From Pediococcus damnosus (lineage in GTDB: Bacteria; Bacillota; Bacilli; Lactobacillales; Lactobacillaceae), in NCBI RefSeq assembly GCF_001437255.1, contig NZ_JQBD01000008.1, forward strand, positions 1 through 51,222: DNA of 51,222 nucleotides, written 5' to 3'. The position numbers and the translations under genes were made by a program. This document shows, one piece after another, positions 1-8,444 of this stretch. How positions within the stretch are numbered: position 1 is the stretch's first letter; each line of letters begins with the position of its first letter. The notes under the pieces are model-generated. The model was not told the DNA's origin. It made no database searches and saw only the letters and a list, made by a program, of their open reading frames with translations.

Positions 1-257
1 TTATCGTTTAGATAAAGGCCGAGCTTAGAGAAGTGAATTTCAGCTCTAAGTCGTGCCCACTATTACGCATTAAGGGTTTTCGTACCGAAAGCCCTTAATG
101 CTCCATACGCTGTCGATTCTTGTGGCAAGGATAGCCGCAAGAAGTCGCACTACGTTCCGGCCCAGATTCGCCGGAAGACGGTATTTTAATCTAATTTTGT
201 TACCATGAATGTTTTTGTACCAAGTAATTGGATGTGATTTTGTACTTTCAACCTTTA
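1..257 (+). repeat. Structured intergenic repeat, copy A (left-truncated by the window)
   Basis: First of three copies of a repeat family (others at 15223-15463 and 15464-15730). Shared parts in order are a TTATC/GATAA hairpin (1-5 with 11-15), a long hairpin with CTTAGAG (24-30) against CTCTAAG (44-50) extended by GGC-CGA against TCG-GCC, a hairpin TTCCGGC (155-161) against GCCGGAA (170-176), and the end CAACCTTTA (249-257). Copy A alone carries about 90 extra bases between the second and third hairpins, which fold into two further long hairpins. No protein is credible here; a 76-codon reading frame on the minus strand is only the complement of the hairpins. Function unknown. The structure and the conserved end suggest a mobile or RNA-encoding element, which is inference. 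Confidence 0.75.
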
Positions 258-268
258 GATAAATAAGT

Positions 269-316
269 AAAAAGATTGGCATCGTGATCCAAGTGATCAT
301 GACGCCAATCTTTTTT
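269..316. terminator. Bidirectional terminator after the glycosyltransferase gene
   Basis: An 11-bp stem, AAAAGATTGGC against GCCAATCTTTT, encloses an inner TGATC/GATCA stem and is flanked by A and T runs on both sides. It would stop the minus-strand transporter-glycosyltransferase transcript and anything reading out of repeat copy A. Confidence 0.8.
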
Positions 317-325
317 GTTACTTAT

Positions 326-1480
326 CTATGCTACAGCCGCCGAAATCTTTTCAATAATGGCTTCGAAGTCAGTGAGTGTTTGCTTCCAAGTGATGGACTG
401 CAAATGATCCACGCCTTTTTGCACCATATGTTCCAATTCCAAAGGATTTTGTTTTGCCTGTAAGAAGGTTTTGGCTAGATCTTTTTCATTAAATCCAGTC
501 TTCAAATATGCGCCCTCTGGTAGGAAATAGCTTCCAGTGCCTTCCTTGAAATCGATCAAAGGAAGACCGCAACTCATCATTTCAAATGGCACTAACGAAA
601 AGTTGGCCATTGATGGAGCAATTCCAAAATCACAACGATTATACAAACTAATCATCTCTGGTTTAGTTAACTTACCTAAATTCTCACCATTAATGAACTG
701 TGCTTTCTTGTCCGTTCCAAAGTAATGAAGATTTAACTTCAATCCTTGCTTTGCCAAAATATTTTGACAATTATTTAATGTCATTTGAATATTGATCGGT
801 GCTCGTCTTGGACTGCTCCATTTCGTATACACCGCAACATCAATTACTTTTTTATCTGGATACTTACTGAGGTCATGAGCCTGATAAGGATACTGTTCCA
901 AATTAACAGGAAAATTAATTTCATCAATCGGACTATTAACTTTACAATTTTCCTTAATCATTTTCGCACACCAAGGGCCCAAAGAAACCATGTGAAGACC
1001 AAGCTCGTATGTTTTCTTGGCTAATTGATAACGATCACCAAAAGGATAAAAATAAGGTTCATAATCTTGAACAAAATACATCTTATATCCCGGCTTATTT
1101 TTAATAACATACGCCGATTCCCATAATGTAGCCAACCAAATATCTGAATTATGTTTATCAAGTTGCGACATGTCTACACATGTTCCTTCATAACCTTCAT
1201 AATTAAATTCAGCGTTTTGTTCCATCTCATCAACCGTTTGAGGGACATAACTCAAATAGTAAACATGGTAACCTTGTTTACTTAGCAAGGTTCCTAAATG
1301 AAGCATGGTGGTCTGGCCCCCATCATAAGCAATAATTCCGGTCGTCACAAACGTAATCGAATGATAATGATCCTTTTTTGATTGTTTAACTGGTTCATCA
1401 TTAAAATATTTTAAAATTGAATCGTAATCATGAATATCACCCTGGGGAACATCCACGGTCGCCGTTTTTACTGGTTTCAT
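326..1480 (-). CDS. Glycosyltransferase, GT4/WsaF-like
   Basis: Probable GT-B glycosyltransferase moving an activated sugar onto a cell-surface glycan; donor and acceptor cannot be read. The N-terminal half has a GGQTT loop near residue 55 (usual donor-side motif of GT4 enzymes) and the stretch YFVQDYEPYFYPFG that is characteristic of WsaF-type rhamnosyltransferase relatives. The C-terminal half has FEMMSCGLPLIDF near residue 305, the acidic E-x7-type nucleotide-sugar region. No membrane segment is evident, so it is probably cytoplasmic. I chose the ATG at 1480 because CCTCC on the plus strand (GGAGG) lies 8 nt upstream; the longer frame starts at a GTG that is itself part of the ribosome site. 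It lies 28 bp after the sugar-porter gene and should share its transcript, an unusual solitary pairing outside a polysaccharide cluster. Confidence 0.75.
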   Translation of the reverse strand: MKPVKTATVDVPQGDIHDYDSILKYFNDEPVKQSKKDHYHSITFVTTGIIAYDGGQTTMLHLGTLLSKQGYHVYYLSYVPQTVDEMEQNAEFNYEGYEGTCVDMSQLDKHNSDIWLATLWESAYVIKNKPGYKMYFVQDYEPYFYPFGDRYQLAKKTYELGLHMVSLGPWCAKMIKENCKVNSPIDEINFPVNLEQYPYQAHDLSKYPDKKVIDVAVYTKWSSPRRAPINIQMTLNNCQNILAKQGLKLNLHYFGTDKKAQFINGENLGKLTKPEMISLYNRCDFGIAPSMANFSLVPFEMMSCGLPLIDFKEGTGSYFLPEGAYLKTGFNEKDLAKTFLQAKQNPLELEHMVQKGVDHLQSITWKQTLTDFEAIIEKISAAVA

Positions 1481-1508
1481 CGCATTCACCTCCGAATTAT
1501 TTCAGCAC

Positions 1509-2870
1509 TTAAGCACTTTTTACAGCTTGATGGCCCTGCTGAGTGGAGGTCAACAAATTATTTTTCGTTTCTGGAACAAATAGATAGACAAATAGAATAC
1601 ATAATACACCGCATCCGGCAAAGATCCTGAATACCGATGATAATCCTAATGCACTCATCAAGCTGGGATAAACTAAGCTAACTGCAAAATCAGCCATCCA
1701 TACAAAGAAGGTTGAAATGCTCATCCCAACATCGCGAATGTCAACTGGAAATAGCTCTGATAAAATTAACCAAGTTAGTGGGCTAATCAAACCTTGTTGA
1801 CAGATAAGGAATAAGGTAATAAAGCTCAGCACCGCCACGGTCAAACGCGGACCGCTGAGTAAATGAGTTACAATACTCAAACAAGTTAAAATGGTTGTAC
1901 TGCCTAACAAACCAATCAGTAAAAGCTTTTTCCGTAAAAAACGCCCAACGATTCGAACACTGACACTAACACTTATTACTGAGACTAGCCCAATAATAAT
2001 GTTCCCATATAATGAGGAGCTCCGCGTTAATCCAGTTCTCTCTAACATTAACGTCCCATAATACATAATCGCGTTAATTCCAGTGATTTGTTGAACAATG
2101 GCAAGCCCAACGCCAACCAAGACAAGTTTTATATTGCTGGAAAAAACTACGGATTGAAAACTTTGCGCTTCCACTTCCGGATCAGCTTGAAGTTCATGAG
2201 CTTCTTCTTTGGCCTCACTTGGCCGCAAGTAACGTGACATCACGGCCTTAGCTTTTTTCAAATACCCATTCTTCCATAACCAGATCGGGCTTTCTGGAAT
2301 AGATCGATTTTCCAAAAGTAAAATTAGAGCTGGTAAACTTGCCATCACTAGCATCACTCGCCAAATCCACATCACATTTGGAAACAATCCACCAATAATC
2401 GCGTTCACAACGTAGGCGAAAAATTGTCCCAACACAATCTTAAAATCATTGCGTGTTACAACCATCCCGCGAGCATTAATTGGCGAGATTTCCGATAAAT
2501 ATACCGGAATTACTTCGGATGCAGCACCAACCGCAATTCCTAAAATAAATCGGAACACAATAAAAATATACTTATTAGGAGACAAGGAATATAGGACATT
2601 AGCTGCAATAAATAAACTTGCAATCCATTGCACTACGCGATGTCTACCATAAATTCCGGAAACCTTACCGGTAAACATTGACCCTAAAGCGGCCCCTAAT
2701 ATTAAAACACTTGAGACTAGCCCTTGATTTGCCGCATTCAAATTCAATTGAGATGCGCTGGACATAAATGGGAGAGCCCCATTTATAACTCCTGTATCAT
2801 AACCAAAAAGCAGTCCACCAATCGTAATGACACTTGTTGTATGTCGCAAATTTCGCGTTCTCTGATGCAA
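1509..2870 (-). CDS. MFS sugar porter family transporter
   Basis: Proton-coupled sugar or polyol importer of the sugar porter (SP) branch of the major facilitator superfamily. Supporting marks are GGLLFGYDTGVINGALPF in helix 1, the GRR-like GIYGRHR loop, PESPIWL before the central loop, QQITGINAIMYY in helix 7 (substrate region), and the terminal PETK signature. About 453 residues with twelve predicted helices, normal for the family. The start is probably TTG at 2870: AAGGAG sits 8 nt upstream, whereas the GTG at 2879 overlaps that ribosome site. Substrate is not readable; xylose, arabinose, galactose or myo-inositol transporters all look like this. First gene of a two-gene operon with the glycosyltransferase. 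Confidence 0.85.
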   Translation of the reverse strand: MHQRTRNLRHTTSVITIGGLLFGYDTGVINGALPFMSSASQLNLNAANQGLVSSVLILGAALGSMFTGKVSGIYGRHRVVQWIASLFIAANVLYSLSPNKYIFIVFRFILGIAVGAASEVIPVYLSEISPINARGMVVTRNDFKIVLGQFFAYVVNAIIGGLFPNVMWIWRVMLVMASLPALILLLENRSIPESPIWLWKNGYLKKAKAVMSRYLRPSEAKEEAHELQADPEVEAQSFQSVVFSSNIKLVLVGVGLAIVQQITGINAIMYYGTLMLERTGLTRSSSLYGNIIIGLVSVISVSVSVRIVGRFLRKKLLLIGLLGSTTILTCLSIVTHLLSGPRLTVAVLSFITLFLICQQGLISPLTWLILSELFPVDIRDVGMSISTFFVWMADFAVSLVYPSLMSALGLSSVFRIFAGCGVLCILFVYLFVPETKNNLLTSTQQGHQAVKSA

Positions 2871-3514
2871 AAAAATCACTCCTTAGAAAACAAAAAAAGA
2901 CCTATAGTAATTTAGTCGGGTTAGCAATATAGAATCTCCCTAACACTAAATTAAAATATCATCCAAATAAACCGTAACACCGAATTTTTATAGCAGCAAG
3001 AAAAGGCCCCTGTAAAGCGTTTTCATGAGAAATGGATATTTTTGCATAATAAAATAACCTAATGCGTTAGCTCCCATTAGGTTACTGGTATCAACATATT
3101 TGTGAATCCGTACCTGAACTACAATTATTTTTCTTTGTCTCTTTAGCACAACCTTATGTATGAAAATTGTTTCAAGAAAATAAACTGACAAAGCTATTAT
3201 TAGCTTTGCATATTTAACTTCATTTCATTGAGTAGGTAGCAACTTAGGCTTTACATGATGTTATTTACTGGTTTACAGGGGGCAACGTCTGGTTTACATA
3301 TCACCTATAAATCCCAATTTATCAGCATCTAAAACAGTTTACATCAAGTTGCGCATTGTCTTTAAAGTTTTTTTTAAATCATCTTTTTAAAAAGTTGTTT
3401 TTCTGAACTTCAGTTTTAGCAAAAAAATCAATTTCAAAAAAGAAACTAGTGATGTTTTTCCGAGCTTAATTTAAGTTCATGATTTGCTACAGTTCAAACA
3501 ATTGAAGTTCAGAA
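2871..3514. other. 644-bp intergenic stretch without a convincing gene
   Basis: Holds the presumed promoter of the sugar-porter operon but no clear -35/-10 pair. Visible structure: a perfect 9-bp hairpin AACCTAATG/CATTAGGTT at about 3057-3084 and a hairpin CAAAGCT/AGCTTTG at about 3190-3209, neither with a strong T run. Four TTTACA motifs occur between 3250 and 3345 (two as CTGGTTTACA), a possible regulator-binding cluster. A 67-codon frame on the minus strand (2988-3191) lacks a ribosome site and resembles nothing. The region looks decayed or regulatory. Confidence 0.5.
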
Positions 3515-4066
3515 CTACTTGTCTTGCCACTCTTTTCGCAATAAAGAATACAAATTATGGTCATGATACCGGCCATCTAAAAGTAGTATGTCTTCACGCA
3601 AAGTTCCTTCTAGTTTAAAGCCTGCTTTTTGCGCAACATGGTTACTTTCATGATTGCCAACAGCCGCTTCAATTTCAAGACGATTTAACCCATAATCCTC
3701 AAACCCGATTTTGACCATTGCTAGAACAGCTTGATGCATTATTCCTTGTCCGCGAGCACTTTCAGCTAGCCAATAGCCAATGTCGGTGCTCATGTTATTT
3801 CTTTTAATGTGATTAAAACTGATCATCCCAACTGGCTGTTGCTTTTGATAAATTGCCACATTTAACGACTCACCGGTTCCAAAATTAACATTAACATGCT
3901 TTAAAAACTTTATTTCATCATCAACTGTTTTCAAGTTTGCCACCCAAGGTAACCAAACCTGCATTGATTTCCGACTGTTGTCGACCAGTTCAAATAATTG
4001 TTTTGCATCTCGTTCTGGATTTGGTAATACAAGTTTTAAATCTTTATTTATCGTGTATGCAAACAT
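3515..4066 (-). CDS. GNAT acetyltransferase, RimL/YdaF-like
   Basis: Acetyl-CoA dependent N-acetyltransferase of the RimJ/RimL branch, acting on an N-terminal amine or small molecule. The 183-residue protein has the usual order: substrate-side motif WLPWV near residue 39, beta-4 IGYWLAESARGQGIM (the acetyl-CoA loop R-G-Q-G-I) near residue 97-112, and the late NRLEIEAAVGNHESNHVAQKAGF segment, a textbook RimL signature. Start supported by AAGGAGG 8 nt before the ATG. It is monocistronic, with opposite-strand genes to its right. Ribosomal protein serine acetylation is the usual assignment for this branch but cannot be proved from sequence. Confidence 0.85.
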   Translation of the reverse strand: MFAYTINKDLKLVLPNPERDAKQLFELVDNSRKSMQVWLPWVANLKTVDDEIKFLKHVNVNFGTGESLNVAIYQKQQPVGMISFNHIKRNNMSTDIGYWLAESARGQGIMHQAVLAMVKIGFEDYGLNRLEIEAAVGNHESNHVAQKAGFKLEGTLREDILLLDGRYHDHNLYSLLRKEWQDK

Positions 4067-4249
4067 GCTTCACACCCTCCTTTATCTGATTAATTATATT
4101 ATAAGTGCTTAATTTGATTTCACCTAGACAATTTTTTTGTTTATTTTTTAAGTTAGAAATCGTCGTGCAGATTTATGGACGCCAACTGTTCATATAAATC
4201 AGTGGTAAACTTGATTTATTGATTAATTTTTTGGGGGGGGAAGAATATT

Positions 4250-4966
4250 ATGTTCAATTCATGGAAGTCACAAAAACAGTTATTTGTAGGGCTATTATTA
4301 TTTCCTGCACTCGATTTATTTATTAATGACGGCATCGGTCTGATGATGCCCCAAACTTCACCAGCTAACAAAACAATAGCCTTATTATTGACCCTTTTTT
4401 CAATTTTAAGATTTTGGATTGAAATCGCCGTGTTTATATTTTTTATCAGAAACTATTTAAAAACTTGTTTTATAAATCTTAAAAGTATTAAAAATTGGTT
4501 GGCAACTTTGCTATGCATCGTTTCAGCTATTTTATATAACATCGTCATCTCGGTATTACATATTTCTGTTCCCGCCGCTCAACATTCAACCGAAAATAGT
4601 GTTTCAGCTGCTGCTTCACATATCTCGTTACTAGTTTTATTGGCCGTTACAATTATCCTGATTTCACCAATTTTAGAGGAAATAATATTTCAGTACTTCT
4701 TTCAAAAAATCTTCTTTCCAATTATTTTTAATAAGTTAAACATAAAACGTGGCAACTTATATGCACTTTTGGCATCAACTCTATTATTCATTGGTTCTCA
4801 CATTATTAACGGTAATATCACTATAAAAACAATAATAACAGGAATGATCGTATATGCGCCCCTGCTATTACTGGGTATTCTGTATGAAAAAACTGACAAA
4901 AACATTATTTACCCAATCGTTGCACACATCATAATTAACTTTATTGGAATGATCTCCATTACTTAA
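4250..4966 (+). CDS. CPBP family intramembrane protease (CAAX-like)
   Basis: Integral membrane protein of the CPBP/Abi family, which includes bacteriocin self-immunity proteins such as the plantaricin-associated ones. Six or seven hydrophobic segments are visible. The three catalytic regions are present: Glu-Glu at residues 143-144 (EEIIFQ), His 184 (FIGSH) and His 226 with Asn (HIIIN). The first motif is normally EExxxR; here the arginine is glutamine, a substitution seen in divergent members. The gene follows an unusual run of eight G residues (4233-4240) that serves as ribosome site. XRE regulator 5028-5657 begins 61 bp downstream with no terminator between, so they are probably co-transcribed. 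An immunity-type role is inferred from context. Confidence 0.8.
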   Translation: MFNSWKSQKQLFVGLLLFPALDLFINDGIGLMMPQTSPANKTIALLLTLFSILRFWIEIAVFIFFIRNYLKTCFINLKSIKNWLATLLCIVSAILYNIVISVLHISVPAAQHSTENSVSAAASHISLLVLLAVTIILISPILEEIIFQYFFQKIFFPIIFNKLNIKRGNLYALLASTLLFIGSHIINGNITIKTIITGMIVYAPLLLLGILYEKTDKNIIYPIVAHIIINFIGMISIT

Positions 4967-5027
4967 TAAATCAAATTCCGTTCGACTAATTAGAAAATCA
5001 AATAGAAAGAAAATTTAAAATTTAAAA

Positions 5028-5657
5028 ATGAAAATATCCGAAAAGCTAAAAAACTGTCGTATGAACGAATCCTTAACACAGTCTCAAGTTGCTGAAATTC
5101 TGCATGTATCTAGAAAGACAATTTCTGGCTGGGAAAATGGGCGTAGCTATCCCGATGTAAACAGCTTTGTGCAGCTGAGTGATCTATACAAAGTTTCATT
5201 GGATTCACTGCTGCGTGATAATAAAGTATTAAATTATTACAAACAACAAAACAGAAAAAATATTAAAATTCGTAAAATTGCTAAATATTCCTACATCTTT
5301 AATATTGTTTTACTAGGCGCTAGCTATATAGAACTTTTTAGAATTGCTGGCATTCATTCTTTGCTTATACCTTTGCTGCTTCTAATTAATATAATCACTT
5401 TTTCTTCTCATTATGAAAACTGGCACAGGTTAAAAGAAAAAAAACGTTTTATTAGAGCTACTATTATCTTTATACTCTTTTTTGAAATAAACGTTTTATT
5501 AAGTTTTATTAATCAAGATTTTATTTATCAAATACGCAATAATGACATTAATTTTATAACTGGAATGATGCTTGGCCGATTCATTCTAATTTTTATTATA
5601 AGTTTTAGCTTAGTCATCACTATTTTCTGTACCGATATTTTAAAAAGCCAAGATTAA
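5028..5657 (+). CDS. XRE-family regulator fused to a membrane domain (paralogue 1)
   Basis: Residues 1-65 are a helix-turn-helix of the XRE/Cro class (SQVAEILHVSRKTISGWENGRSYPDV). The remaining 140 residues contain about four hydrophobic helices, so the DNA-binding head would be tethered to the membrane. Closely related to 7326-7970, especially over the first 110 residues and in the ELFRIAGIH segment. No clear Shine-Dalgarno precedes the ATG (AAAATTTAAAAATG), so expression may be weak or coupled to the protease gene upstream. A membrane-tethered repressor sensing envelope stress or a peptide is the natural model, but this is inference. Confidence 0.75.
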   Translation: MKISEKLKNCRMNESLTQSQVAEILHVSRKTISGWENGRSYPDVNSFVQLSDLYKVSLDSLLRDNKVLNYYKQQNRKNIKIRKIAKYSYIFNIVLLGASYIELFRIAGIHSLLIPLLLLINIITFSSHYENWHRLKEKKRFIRATIIFILFFEINVLLSFINQDFIYQIRNNDINFITGMMLGRFILIFIISFSLVITIFCTDILKSQD

Positions 5658-5721
5658 ATTAATCCACACATGGTTACCAAAACCATCAATATTTCAGGAT
5701 CAATATAATTTTTTACCAAAA

Positions 5722-5769
5722 ATAAGAGCCATCAAATTTTTTTAATTTGATAGACTCTTAATTTCTTTT
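5722..5769 (+). terminator. Terminator after XRE-membrane gene 1
   Basis: Stem AAGAG-CATCAAATT against AATTTGAT-CTCTT with a T-only loop, followed by a T-rich tract. Confidence 0.7.
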
Positions 5770-5880
5770 AGCTTTATTAAAAACAGAAATAGCCGTTGAA
5801 TAACTTAGTACCTGCAAACTAAACACTTCTTTCCATAGACTGAACTTAGCAGTTAATTTAAACGAGTTTGCATTAAAGAA

Positions 5881-6165
5881 CTACAATCTAGCCCCCCAAA
5901 GATTATTTCCTAAGTTATTGAAAGAAAATACATTTCTCCATAATTTTTCTTCTGATTCATTAAATTCAACAGATTCAGATAGTTTGACAACAGGGGCACG
6001 ATTAAAAAAGACTTGCAAAGTACCAGTAAAGGCCACACCTTCATTCTTTTGTAATTCTGCCAAAGTTTCCCTAACATATTTGGCGGTCTCAGATCCATAA
6101 TGATATTTATTTAATTCCACACTTAGATCTTTCATTGCAAAAATAGCTTCATTCCTAAATTCCAT
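5881..6165 (-). CDS. Small immunity-like protein (EntA_Immun-type fold suspected)
   Basis: 94 residues, soluble, strongly helical. The layout resembles pediocin-like bacteriocin immunity proteins: an amphipathic N-terminal region, a middle ETLAELQKNEGVAFTGTLQVFFN segment, then a hydrophobic C-terminal helix around ESEEKLWRNVFSF. Known members act inside the cell by binding the mannose-PTS receptor-bacteriocin complex. Identification is from overall pattern only and no residue is decisive. Ribosome site is weak (GGTGAAG). A perfect 12-bp palindrome TGTGTTAACACA lies upstream at 6290-6301. Last of three minus-strand genes (7015 to 5881), all opposed to the flanking XRE regulators. Confidence 0.5.
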   Translation of the reverse strand: MEFRNEAIFAMKDLSVELNKYHYGSETAKYVRETLAELQKNEGVAFTGTLQVFFNRAPVVKLSESVEFNESEEKLWRNVFSFNNLGNNLWGARL

Positions 6166-6333
6166 ATGAACTTCACCATCCCACTCTAGTAATTTTATAA
6201 ACTATAATAATCGCGGTTTTTGCTTAAAATAACTTTTTATTTTTTGAAAAATCTCTACGTTCTTAAACCGAGATTTGACATGGTGTAGTTGTGTTAACAC
6301 ATTGTAACCTGATTGCTCTCTATCTTTAACTCA

Positions 6334-6648
6334 TCACCATGGCATAAATATAGTATTCACTTCGTTCTGGGATGCTGGAATTAAATCACGAATTTCTTCA
6401 AACAAAGCAATAGATTGGGTATCTAACTTAATTTTATGCGTGGTAAATCCTCTTAAAACAGTAATTTCTTTAATAAATGTCCTGCCTTTAGCACTGAGGA
6501 CAAAATCACTTACCTCGTGTTTAGAAATTGCTTCGAGAAAATCGCTAGTGATTTCTAACGCTCTTTGCTTTTCATAGGTATTTTCTAACATTCCTAATCT
6601 GGTCCGAAATATATTTAAATCACCCTGTACTTTTTGTTGCCTATCCAT
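6334..6648 (-). CDS. Small immunity-like protein (EntA_Immun-type suspected)
   Basis: 104 residues from the ATG at 6648, which has GGGGAG 7 nt upstream; the longer frame up to 6717 has no ribosome site and overlaps the previous gene. All-helical and without membrane segments. Its order (charged N-terminal helix, EKQRALEITSDFLEAISKHEV, then LDTQSIALFEEIRDL near the end) resembles the four-helix immunity proteins of class IIa bacteriocins and matches the neighbouring small genes in size and layout. No bacteriocin precursor is visible beside it. Orphan immunity genes are common in lactobacilli; assignment is by pattern, not by motif. Confidence 0.5.
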   Translation of the reverse strand: MDRQQKVQGDLNIFRTRLGMLENTYEKQRALEITSDFLEAISKHEVSDFVLSAKGRTFIKEITVLRGFTTHKIKLDTQSIALFEEIRDLIPASQNEVNTIFMPW

Positions 6649-6694
6649 ATTAATCTCCCCAAAATGGCTTTCCGTTATTACATCAAAAAAGCCA

Positions 6695-7015
6695 TTACTT
6701 CTTTTTATGAAATCCACAAAATAAAGCGTACAAGAATAAAAGAACCAAAGAATAAAGCTTATCCGCCACCATACTCATACTTTGTGGTTCATATAAAATC
6801 CCAAATGTCTGCGTAATCGCATATACCAACGCTGGATAAAGTGAATATTTGTAAACTCGATTAGATTCCTTCAATACCAGTATGACACTAGCTACAAGCG
6901 CCAATATATACATAGCAATTGACGGCATCGGATTCGCTATATCTGTAAAAGTTCCAAGTATGACTACAGCGTATATAAAAATGGCAAAAGTAATTTTTAA
7001 CTTCAATTTTTTCAT
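6695..7015 (-). CDS. Small four-helix membrane protein, unknown
   Basis: 106 residues starting MKKLKLKITF, with four hydrophobic helices and a lysine-rich end (FHKKK), so both ends probably face the cytoplasm. The start at 7015 lies just after GGGGGAG (short spacing); the longer frame to 7045 begins inside other sequence. It precedes the two immunity-like genes at 6648 and 6165 on the same strand with a 46-bp gap and is probably in their transcript. I do not recognise a family. Small hydrophobic partners of bacteriocin immunity operons look like this, which is the only functional hint. Confidence 0.55.
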   Translation of the reverse strand: MKKLKLKITFAIFIYAVVILGTFTDIANPMPSIAMYILALVASVILVLKESNRVYKYSLYPALVYAITQTFGILYEPQSMSMVADKLYSLVLLFLYALFCGFHKKK

Positions 7016-7325
7016 AAACTCCCCCAAGAATTTAGTGACGAGCATTATTCATGCGCCATCACAATAATTTTTTAATCCGAAATTACTTTAAAAAGCTTCT
7101 CCCCCACTACTAGCCTTTCACGCAAAACTCATCTTCACTTCTTAGAAACACTTCAAATTCTTTGGAACAACTCTAACTTTAATCAAAAAAAGCAATCTTT
7201 CAAGCTGAGTAATGAAGACATAGAGGGCTTATAAATTAAGACACCGCTTGTGCTGTACACTTTACCAATTTAGAGCATGAAAAATTACCATTATGTAGTA
7301 AACTAGTTTTAGGGGAGATTTTAAT
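7016..7325. other. Divergent intergenic region between the two arms of the island
   Basis: Separates the minus-strand group (7015 leftward) from XRE-membrane gene 2 on the plus strand. The plus-strand start is served by GGGGAG at about 7312-7317. I checked both strands for a bacteriocin-like peptide with a double-glycine leader and found none. There is an A-tract followed by AGC...GCT at about 7185-7205, only a weak terminator candidate. Confidence 0.45.
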
Positions 7326-7970
7326 ATGGAAATATCAGAAAAGCTCAAACAGTGTCGAATGAATAAATCTTTAACACAAGCCCAAGTGGCGGAAACTTTA
7401 CATGTTTCGCGTAAAACAATCTCGGGCTGGGAAAATGGTCGCAGTTATCCTGATGTAAATAGTTTCGTGAAGTTAAGTGATTTATACGGTGTTTCGCTAG
7501 ATCTTCTACTACGGGATAATCGGGTATTAAGTTATTACAAGGAACAAAACGAAAAAAGCCTTCAAATTCATAAAGTTGCGAAACGAGCTTACATTCTGAA
7601 CTTCATTTTGTGGTTATTAAGCTACGTTGAATTCTTTAGAATTGCTGGTATTCACTTTTTATTAATTCCCGCGCTTCTTGCCATAAATATCACAATTTTT
7701 ATGTCTTACTATGATAACTGGAAAAAAATGCGAAAACACCAATATTCTATTAAAGTTATTTTGAGCTTTATCCTTATTTTTTTCGTTCATGTTATCTTAA
7801 ATTTTTTTAATGATAGCTATATATATAGCCTAGCAAATAACGATATTAGCTCTGTAGGTGATTTTATGATGGGTAGATTTACGCTCATTTTATTAATGGA
7901 CCTTAGTCTATTAATTGTCATTTTTGGTCGTGATGCTTTAAAGAAATCAGAATCTCTTGGGTACTATTAA
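7326..7970 (+). CDS. XRE-family regulator fused to a membrane domain (paralogue 2)
   Basis: 214 residues. HTH of the XRE class in residues 1-65 (AQVAETLHVSRKTISGWENGRSYPDV), then about four membrane helices. Nearly the same head as 5028-5657 and the same EFFRIAGIHFLLIPALL core in the membrane part, so the two arose by duplication. Unlike paralogue 1 it has a good ribosome site (GGGGAG, 9 nt before ATG). It stands alone between divergent and convergent minus-strand genes; the most likely targets are the flanking immunity-type operons, though no operator can be shown. Confidence 0.8.
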   Translation: MEISEKLKQCRMNKSLTQAQVAETLHVSRKTISGWENGRSYPDVNSFVKLSDLYGVSLDLLLRDNRVLSYYKEQNEKSLQIHKVAKRAYILNFILWLLSYVEFFRIAGIHFLLIPALLAINITIFMSYYDNWKKMRKHQYSIKVILSFILIFFVHVILNFFNDSYIYSLANNDISSVGDFMMGRFTLILLMDLSLLIVIFGRDALKKSESLGYY

Positions 7971-7989
7971 GCCATTTAAAACAGTTAAC

Positions 7990-8214
7990 TCACATACCAC
8001 TAAGAAATTCAGCTAATCTATTAAAAATCAGAGAAATTCCCATACCTAAAAATATAAGTGCATAAACTAACCCACTCCAAAATGCATAAGGTGCAAAACC
8101 ACTAGTTCCTTTAATTGCGTGCTTACGATATGCGTTAAAAGTTTTAAAAAATGCAACGAATTGCCACATTCCTAGCAGAACAAAACCAAGCCCTAGTAAA
8201 TTTCCTGAATCCAT
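7990..8214 (-). CDS. Two-helix small membrane protein (paralogue a)
   Basis: 74 residues from the ATG at 8214, supported by GGAG 9 nt upstream; the longer frame to 8325 has no ribosome site. Two hydrophobic helices (LLGLGFVLLGMWQFVAFF and SGLVYALIFLGMGISLIF) are joined by a basic loop containing YRKHAIKGTSGF. It is clearly homologous to 8445-8648 in helix positions, the WQF-AF motif, KGT and YxLIFxxIFLGxGI. Family not recognised. It ends the long minus-strand operon that begins at 11451 and converges on XRE-membrane gene 2. Confidence 0.6.
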   Translation of the reverse strand: MDSGNLLGLGFVLLGMWQFVAFFKTFNAYRKHAIKGTSGFAPYAFWSGLVYALIFLGMGISLIFNRLAEFLSGM

Positions 8215-8444
8215 TTTTATTATCTCCATGTAAATTGCATTCCAATACTGTTTCTTATACTTCTTAGGAGTTATAAGGTCTATATTAGTCATGGCATAAC
8301 CAAAACACCCGTAAAAAATGACCAAGAATCAAATTCAGATTCTCAGTTATTTTTCTAAATCTAGATTCAAAATACCCAACTATTCGAAGTCATTGTAATT
8401 GAATTCGCGAAAACCACAACTGTGTTAATTGATTTTCTTGTTTT

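Noticed and set aside
70-300. 76-codon minus-strand frame in repeat copy A
   Set aside because: It is the complement of the repeat's hairpins, has no ribosome site, and is not kept in copies B and C.
1487-1489. GTG as start of the glycosyltransferase (and equivalents at 2879, 28835, 35943, 36562, 42577)
   Set aside because: In each case the codon overlaps the Shine-Dalgarno sequence; a later start with proper spacing fits better.
3011-3025. cre-like TGTAAAGCGTTTTCA upstream of the sugar porter
   Set aside because: One base too long compared with the 14-bp cre consensus and about 140 bp upstream of the gene; too weak to call.
2988-3191. 67-codon minus-strand frame in the long gap
   Set aside because: No ribosome site, no recognisable sequence, low-complexity composition.
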